Shown here: one piece after another, positions 57,736-64,000 of the stretch
Position numbering within the stretch: position 1 is the first letter of the stretch
Layout of the letters: each line of letters begins with the position of its first letter
NCBI GenBank assembly: GCA_047967505.1
Contig: CM106538.1
Reading direction: 5' to 3' (one strand)
Length of the DNA: 64,000 nucleotides
Source: Dipteris shenzhenensis
Taxonomy: Eukaryota > Polypodiophyta > Polypodiopsida > Gleicheniales
Notes under the pieces: generated by a model
What the model was told of the DNA's origin: nothing
Database searches by the model: none
Seen by the model: only the letters and a program-made list of their open reading frames with translations
Made by a program: the position numbers and the translations under genes

Positions 57736-58566
57736 CTTAAATTAATGTAGGCCCAAAATATTGTTGCAAGATTGCCTAAGTTCAAGGTTGCAGAAATGCA
57801 TAAGGTATGTGAAGCCTGTCAATTTGGAAAATAGGCAAGGAAACCATTTCCTAGACATGTTCAAGAGAGTAAGAGGCCATTGGAATTAATCCACTCTGAT
57901 GTGTGGACTACTAAAGCTGCATCTATTGGAGGCTGTCATTATTTTGGCACTTTTATTGATGACTACAGCAGAAAAGTTTGGGTGTATTTTATAAAAAAGA
58001 AAAGTGAAGTGTTTGGGCATTTCAAAGCTTTTAAAGCTATGGTTGAGAAAGAAACAGGCCTGCAAATGAAATGCCTAAGGTCAGATGGAGGGGGAGAGTA
58101 CCTGTCAAATGAGTTTGCAAGGTTACTATAGGAGCATGGCATAAAGCATCAATATTCATGCAGTCATACCCCACATCAAAATGGACTTGCAGAAAGGAAA
58201 AACAGGCATATTGGAGAGGTATCTCGTGCCATGCTTAACGAAAAAGACCTGCCATATTATTATTGGGCTGAAGCAGTTGCTACAGCAGTCTACATAATGA
58301 ACAGGATTCCCACTGCGGCAATACATGGCATGACGCTAGAGGAGAGGTATACTAGTAGGAAACTAGATATTTCTCATTTGAAAGTTTTTGGTTGCATTGC
58401 CTATGTTCATGTGCCAGATGAGTTGAGATCCAAGTTGGATCCAAAAGCTGGAAAGTGCACCTTTATTGGTTATTCTCTGCAGCAGAAAGGGTATAGATGC
58501 TATAACCCTTCTACTCGTAAGTTTACAGTAAGCAGAGATGTTGTTTTTGATGAGATGAGCAGCTAG
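57736..58566 (+). pseudogene. Copia E integrase
   Basis: The zinc-binding part ends CEACQFGK; the core follows with HSDVW, FIDDYSRKVWVYF and GGGEYLSNEF, containing the D-D-E residues, then SHTPHQNGLAERKNRHI and the C-terminal DISHLKVFGCIAYVH. Stops are TAG 57748, 57832, 58129 and 58564, the first three where Gln is expected. Confidence 0.87.
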
Positions 58567-60130
58567 TATGAACCAGTAAATGTGATTGATGATGTAGATG
58601 CACAAAATGGTAATGCTGCACAGAATTCACAGCAGCAATCACAAAATATTAGTGGACCTGTAGTGTCCTCTAGCAGTGGTTCACATACTTTGCCATGGAC
58701 AGGCAGATTGAGATCAGGAGGATCTCCTCAAAGCAATGCAGATGGTGGTATGCAAGTATCACGAAAAGGAAAAGAGAAAGTAGATCAGCCCATGTTTGAT
58801 GTGAATGCCTCTTATGTGGATGGTGAATCCAGTGGCTCAGAACAGAGCCTTGATGATGAGTTGGGTATTCCTTTTGTTGTTACACCTGGAGTAAGGAAGA
58901 CAAGGGATGTTTTGAGAGCACCTGGTAGTGAGCCTATTTTAAGCAAGTCTACCAGAGCTAGGTATCCTATGGATAAGCTAAAATATGATGGATTTACAGC
59001 CATTCACTATGCCTATATGGTCAAAGTGATACATGAACCAGAACCCACTTCTTTTAAGCAAGCCATGGGAAAAGAAAAATGGGAGAAAGCCATGGATGAA
59101 GAAATGGATGCCTTGGAAGCAAATGCTACATGGAAATTGGTGCCTTTGCCTAAAGACAAGAATGCAATTGGTTGCAAGTGGGTTTATAAGGTGAAGCACA
59201 ATGCAGATGGTTCGGTGAACAGATACAAGGCAAGATTAGTTGTCAAGGGGTATGCACAGACATATGGCATTGATTATGAAGAAACATTCAGTCCGGTTGC
59301 AAGGATGGCAATCGTAAGAGCAGTCATTGCTATGGCTGCATCAAAGGGATGGTCTTTATATTAGATGGATGTAAAGAATGCTTTCTTGCATGGTGATTTG
59401 CAAGAAGAGGTCTACATGGAGCAGCCACCAGGTTATGTTCATGTTGTTCATCCTGAGTTTGTTTGCAGGTTGAAGAAAGCCTTGTATGGCTTGAAGCAAG
59501 AACCCAGAGCATGGTCTGACAAGATAGGACAGTATCTTGTCACTATTGGCTTTCATATTTCCAAGGTAGATTTCTCACTTTATGTGAGAAAAAGAGAGAA
59601 AGGCATTATGCTGCTTGTCATTTATGTTGATGATTTGATCATCACAGGTGATAGTGATGAAGATATCCTTCATGTGAAAATGCTATTGAAGCAGAAGTTT
59701 GAGATGAAGGTTTTGGGAGAGCTGTGTTACTTCTTGGGCATTGAGTTGATTAGATCCACAAGTGGGATATGGCTCTTACAGAGGCAGTATGGATTGGACA
59801 TGCTATCCAAATATGGGATGACAAGCTATAAGCCTATTTCAGTTCCTTTGGAGCAGAATGTGAAGTTGAGCACATATGCAAGTGAGCTTCTGGAAGACCC
59901 TACTATGTATAGACGCATAGTAGGAAGTTTGATTTATATGACTATTACCAGGCCAAATTTGAGCTATGCTATTGGGTTGGTAAGTCAGTTTATGCAGGCT
60001 CCAAGGAAACCACATTTGGATGTGGCTAGATGCATACTGAGGTATGTAAAGTCTACATTGCAGTATGGACTATTTTATGAGACTGGGATTCAGATACAGT
60101 TGCATGGATACACTGATGCTGATTGGGTTG
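58567..60130 (+). pseudogene. Copia E reverse transcriptase
   Basis: After a Ser/Gly-rich linker the RT begins with [20 protein letters not shown] and continues with [47 protein letters not shown] and the catalytic [11 protein letters not shown] (YVDD 59623-59634). One TAG at 59362 falls just before MDVKNAF. Without it the domain would be continuous. Confidence 0.9.
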
Positions 60131-60403
60131 GTATATTTCTGATAGAAGATCTACCAGTGGATACGTGTTCTCCATTGGGAGTGTTGCAGTCACTTGGAGG
60201 AACAAGAAACAGCCTACAGTTGCCTTGTGGAGGACAGAGGTTGAGTACAGGGGTGCAGCAATGGCTGCATGTGAGGTAGCTTGGTTGCATAAGCTACTTT
60301 ATGATATGCATCAGTCTACAGATGGGCCAGTTGTCATTTATTGTGACAACATGAGTAGTATAGACTTGGCAAATAACCCAGTCTATCATGCTAGAACAAA
60401 AGT
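60100..60403 (+). pseudogene. Copia E RNase H, interrupted
   Basis: TDADWVG is followed by a frameshift near 60133, after which the frame reads [44 protein letters not shown] and NPVYHARTK. The sequence then stops abruptly at 60403, where the 2.2-kb repeat begins, and no RNase H end is found to the right. Confidence 0.9.
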
Positions 60404-62633
60404 TAAACCTTCAGCTTGAGTCCCTTTTGGTATTACAAAACCCAACAATGCGACCCTACCAAAGATTCCCTTTATTTGCTCTGTCCTTTCTTGAAACCTT
60501 GAACGGACCTATCATATAATGTTGCATTGTAGCCCAAGATATTATCCTGAACTCTTGAGAATCCAAAAATCTATGTCATCCTTCAAAATGTGACCTACAC
60601 AAGATTGAAGAGATCGATTCGGTCTAGGGGAGGGGAAGGGGAGTGCTCCACCATTGTAGAAAGAAAGGGAGCAAAGAGAAAAAAGTTTGAGAGGAGGAGG
60701 CTGAGAGAAGGTTAAGAGGAGAAGCTAAGAAGAAGGTTGCGAGTGAATGGGGATAGTTTCGAAAGACTCCTAGGAGGTGTTTGGGGGGGTGGGGACACTT
60801 TTCCAAAATTTTGTTTTTTGTTTTTTGAGGGAGGGGGGCGGGGGAATTCCACACGAATTTGGGCCCACCATGGAGAAGGAAGAGGGTAGGGGGACCATCC
60901 AAAAGTTTAAGGGGACGAGTCAATGCCCCAAGAGGTGGTGCAAGCAAGAGGGATGCAAGTGGAAGGTAGTGGGGCCCAAGGGAGGTCTATCCACCAATGA
61001 GAGACCAATATAGAATCCTTGATTCTTTTATGTATGCATAGGTGAAATAGATATGTCTTATTTTCTAGTGTTGAGATTATAATATATTATCATATTTATA
61101 TGTTAAAGTGCTATAAGTTAACTAATCATATCAATTAACACATTTCAAGTGTTGATAACATGCATTGATCATAGTTATGAAAAATAATTTACTCATATAG
61201 ATCATCTCTTGCCATTTGTGTTTATGCACTAGATGAAGATATTTTTACATTTTTAAACTTGTTATATATATTCACACTAGAAGAGGGCTTAGATGTGGTA
61301 TTATATGGAAGCAATGAAGTGGCATCTTTTGGATGAATACATATTGATGCTCTCATACTTGTGTGCCATTTTTAATGTTGTTTGTGATGAGAATAGTTTT
61401 GTAGTGATAAAATTACCAACCATTTGTGTATAAAAAACAATTTGTGATCAAGATGAAATCATACCCAAGGCTTACCTACTTGATATTAGACAACCAAATC
61501 TAAAGGAGTAAAATTCGAGCCATTTCCTTGCTCGAGAGAAGTGTTAGCAATAGGTGAATTCAAAGGCTATATTCAAAATTTTCTTTATATGGACCATGGT
61601 AGATGTAATTAAGCTAATGTGATAAGGCATCACTCAAAATTTGCAATGTAGTATAGTTCATATTTATATGTTTAGAGTACTATTAAATGGGCTTTCTTGA
61701 CATCACCTAGGCATAGGTAGTTATTTACCAGAAGAAAAGGATTGCACAAAAGGGCTCTGCATCATTAAATTCAAGCATGTATGGAGAGCATAAATTACTG
61801 ACATGGTCATGGGTATTGAGAACGAACATTTTTTATGTGTAAGTTTATTGTTCTTAACACTTAAGAGATTTCTTGTGTTGAATGTGAGTACAACTTAACG
61901 TTACTGGTCGGTATAAAACTATGTTGAGAAAGCACAAAGGAAAATAAATGAAGAGGTTAGTGGGATAAATGATCCAATAATAGGGATTCAAGATATTAGT
62001 GGGATTTCTCTCAATGCTCTCTCTATATTGGAGGATATAGATGGTAGAATAGCTACTAGTGAAGGAGAATTAGTTTAACTACATAAATGGTCAGAGGCTT
62101 TTGGTGATTATTTGACTTAACCAAATACCCATATGTAATCAAGGTATCAATGAAGAACAAGACTATTACATACTAGAGCATTTGGGTAGATGTGAAATAT
62201 AACACGTTCCATTAAATTCATGGGAATTTGGACGAGTTTAAATGATGAAGAATCCCCACAAGCATTTTTAATTGATATTTGTCATGTATTTTGATGGTAA
62301 TATGACATTTATTGGTGGTAGCTTCTCCTACACTTCCTAATGCAATCTTGTCAATCATCACATTTTCATTTAATATTCATGCTATTTTAAGGCAAAATTT
62401 ATGCTCATCAATTGTGCATTAATGCAAAATTTTTAAAATTATCTAAAGACATCTCATGGCATAAAAAATTCAAAGTTTTCACAAAATTCTCCCATACCTT
62501 TGGATGTTGGACACTGGCTACTAGAGCAAGTTGCAAGGTAGTATGAGGTGTTGCTCGTGATATCAAAATGTTAGAGAGATTAAAGAGTAATATTTGAGGC
62601 TTGGTGCGAGTTTGAGGGTGGAGAGCCAAGACT
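60404..62633 (+). mobile_element. 2.2-kb dispersed repeat, copy 2
   Basis: It matches 15391-17587 from end to end in the same orientation. The main difference is a 35-bp segment present here near 61745-61780 and absent from copy 1, bounded by TG at both edges, which suggests a small deletion in copy 1. Minus-strand Pro/Ser/Leu frames (60947-60624; 15938-15585 in copy 1) are conserved in part but low in complexity. The left border cuts a copia RNase H gene. Confidence 0.85.
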
Positions 62634-64000
62634 TGAGAGCAATTGAAATTCTAGAGTTGAGACTCAAGAAGATAAGAACTACAATATAGAACCACTAATT
62701 TTCAAACATTATCATGATGACTGCTAGTGACAAACTTGAATGAATGTTTAGTTTTTTATGGTTATCTACAAGTAACATGCCAACAACTAGCTAGAGCCTA
62801 GAATCTAAACTCAAGCTATTTATGAATATATATTCTGGCTAAATTTTAAAGTATCTAGATTTTTTAAATAAAAATTTGGTGAACTTTCATGGAAATTATT
62901 TATAAATTTAGAATCTTAAAGCCTAATATTATCTCTTTTTCTAAATTTAGTTCCAATCTTGGCATATATACTGAGCTTTTGTTTTTATAGAAGAAAAAAC
63001 TTTCAACTTTTTCTTAATAATGAAACCAATGTAAAAAATATATCTAGATGATTATATAAAATATATCACTAGTAAATCTCGAGACAATTTTGATAATTGT
63101 TATTGACACTAGCAAATTGTAAAATACCTCTTAGGATAAATTCTTTGCACATTTTAGGTCAAACATTAGTTTGACTTTGTTTGCAAGATATGCTTTATGC
63201 TTTATCCTTCTCTTTATTCCCCCATATTTCCTTGCAGACTTCAATTCCTAGATTTGTTTGACTTTGCAATGATATATTGTTTGTATGCTACATTTCTTCA
63301 TGTGGCTACAATTCTATACACTACATTCCTTGCTCTTAGATTCCTTCTCAAACCTGCAAACTCATGCAATGGATACCTTTCATTTCCTACTGATACAAAT
63401 CTAGCTTCTACTCATAATTGGGCTACAAACTATAGCTCCTACATCCATTTACTCTTATGAGGGTAGCTTGTTTGTATGTTGCATCTCTTCATTTGGTTAA
63501 AATTTCATACAATGCATTCCTTAGCTCTTAGATTATTTCTCAAGCATGACAACTAGAGCAATGGATATCTTTTGTATCCTATTGATACGAATCTAGATCT
63601 TGCTCATATAAGTTGAGCTAAAAGAAAATTACCTAATGGATAATGTTAAGTAATGTCATTCATGCTAAGCGAGTGATGAAGAATGAACTTGAAGCAAAGT
63701 CAGTAACATATCGTAATGCTGGTCATATCTCATCCAATCAAGAAGCGAAAGATACAAGGTACTTCTCAGCAACAATAGACTCAATCTATACTCAAATTCT
63801 CATTGAGTCTATGGGAAATAGATGCTTCAATGTGGGGGACAAAGCCAAAGGGAGATAGGGATATTGGGGAATATATTATTGGAATCAGATTGATAATAAT
63901 GGAATTGTGAATCGAGCACTGCATTTTTTTTCAATGGTGCCTATAGTCCCTTTCTAAAAAATTCAAACTTTCGGGCTTTGAAAAATCATATCTCATCAAT
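62634..64000. other. AT-rich stretch, nothing recognised
   Basis: Short unrelated frames only. A weak repeat of about 280 bp links 63240-63430 and 63480-63620 (shared GATTYCTTCTCAA, CTAGAKCTT and TTGCATCTCTTCAT-like words). Confidence 0.5.

Larger units (their letters stand above)
56881..60403 (+). mobile_element. Ty1/copia element E, second lineage
   Basis: A frame-1 polyprotein runs from the gag Arg/Gly-rich end (about 56930) through knuckle, protease, integrase and RT into RNase H. It stays in one frame to about 60130, broken only by ten stops (nine TAG, one TGA) and then one base lost near 60133. The 5' gag and LTRs are missing, and a 2.2-kb repeat replaces everything after the RNase H motif at 60403. 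It differs in sequence from copia A/B/D. Confidence 0.9.

Noticed and set aside
56930-60130. TAG read as Gln (altered genetic code)
   Set aside because: TWD1 appears to end at TAG with the expected C terminus, and this is a land plant; CHG decay explains the TAG bias.
15391-62633. The 2.2-kb repeats as an LTR pair of one 47-kb element
   Set aside because: Ends are not TG...CA, no primer-binding site adjoins, and a host gene lies between them.

Overview
The window is nuclear DNA of a land plant with a large, transposon-rich genome. It carries a plant-specific seven-exon TWISTED DWARF1/FKBP42 gene, a plant BIR-type LRR receptor fragment, plant Ty1/copia, Ty3/gypsy and LINE elements, and no operon-like organisation. 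Introns of up to about 13 kb and heavy element decay would suit a fern, lycophyte or gymnosperm, but the sequence alone does not fix the clade.

Layout. 0-5 kb: short tandem repeats, GA microsatellites and a kinase-less BIR-like LRR protein (1399-2316). 5.4-5.9 kb: a long polypyrimidine tract. 6.0-8.9 kb: a decayed, intron-containing transposase-like gene. 9.07-10.27 kb: the most unusual item, a divergent histone H3-like pseudogene with a long tail, behind a telobox/TATA promoter; it is followed by a 73-bp inverted repeat and a 138-bp tandem duplication. 10.9-14.8 kb (minus): an unknown ORF cluster and a Ty3/gypsy pol remnant. 15.4-17.6 kb: first copy of a 2.2-kb dispersed repeat. 18.3-22.8 kb: copia copy A, with a MITE inserted in its protease motif, an internal 498-bp duplication and an internal inversion. 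25.0 kb: a second copy of the same MITE. 27.3-28.5 kb: unknown coiled-coil and basic ORFs. 29.1-33.5 kb (minus): copia copy B. 34.8-50.7 kb: the TWD1 gene. Its intron 5 (about 13 kb) holds a LINE with a GTAC-rich 5' region, a fragment of a second LINE lineage, and a gag-only copia derivative with LTRs, primer-binding site and 5-bp target duplication. 54.0-55.8 kb (minus): copia copy D. 56.9-60.4 kb: copia element E of another lineage, cut off by the second copy of the 2.2-kb repeat (60.4-62.6 kb). The last 1.4 kb shows nothing recognisable.

The only host gene with all its exons is TWD1, but as given it has a one-base frameshift in exon 4 and an exon 5/intron 5 junction that cannot be joined in frame by GT-AG splicing. 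It is therefore either a recent pseudogene or affected by sequence errors. Premature stops in copia E are nearly all TAG, the pattern expected if methylated CAG (CHG) codons have deaminated.
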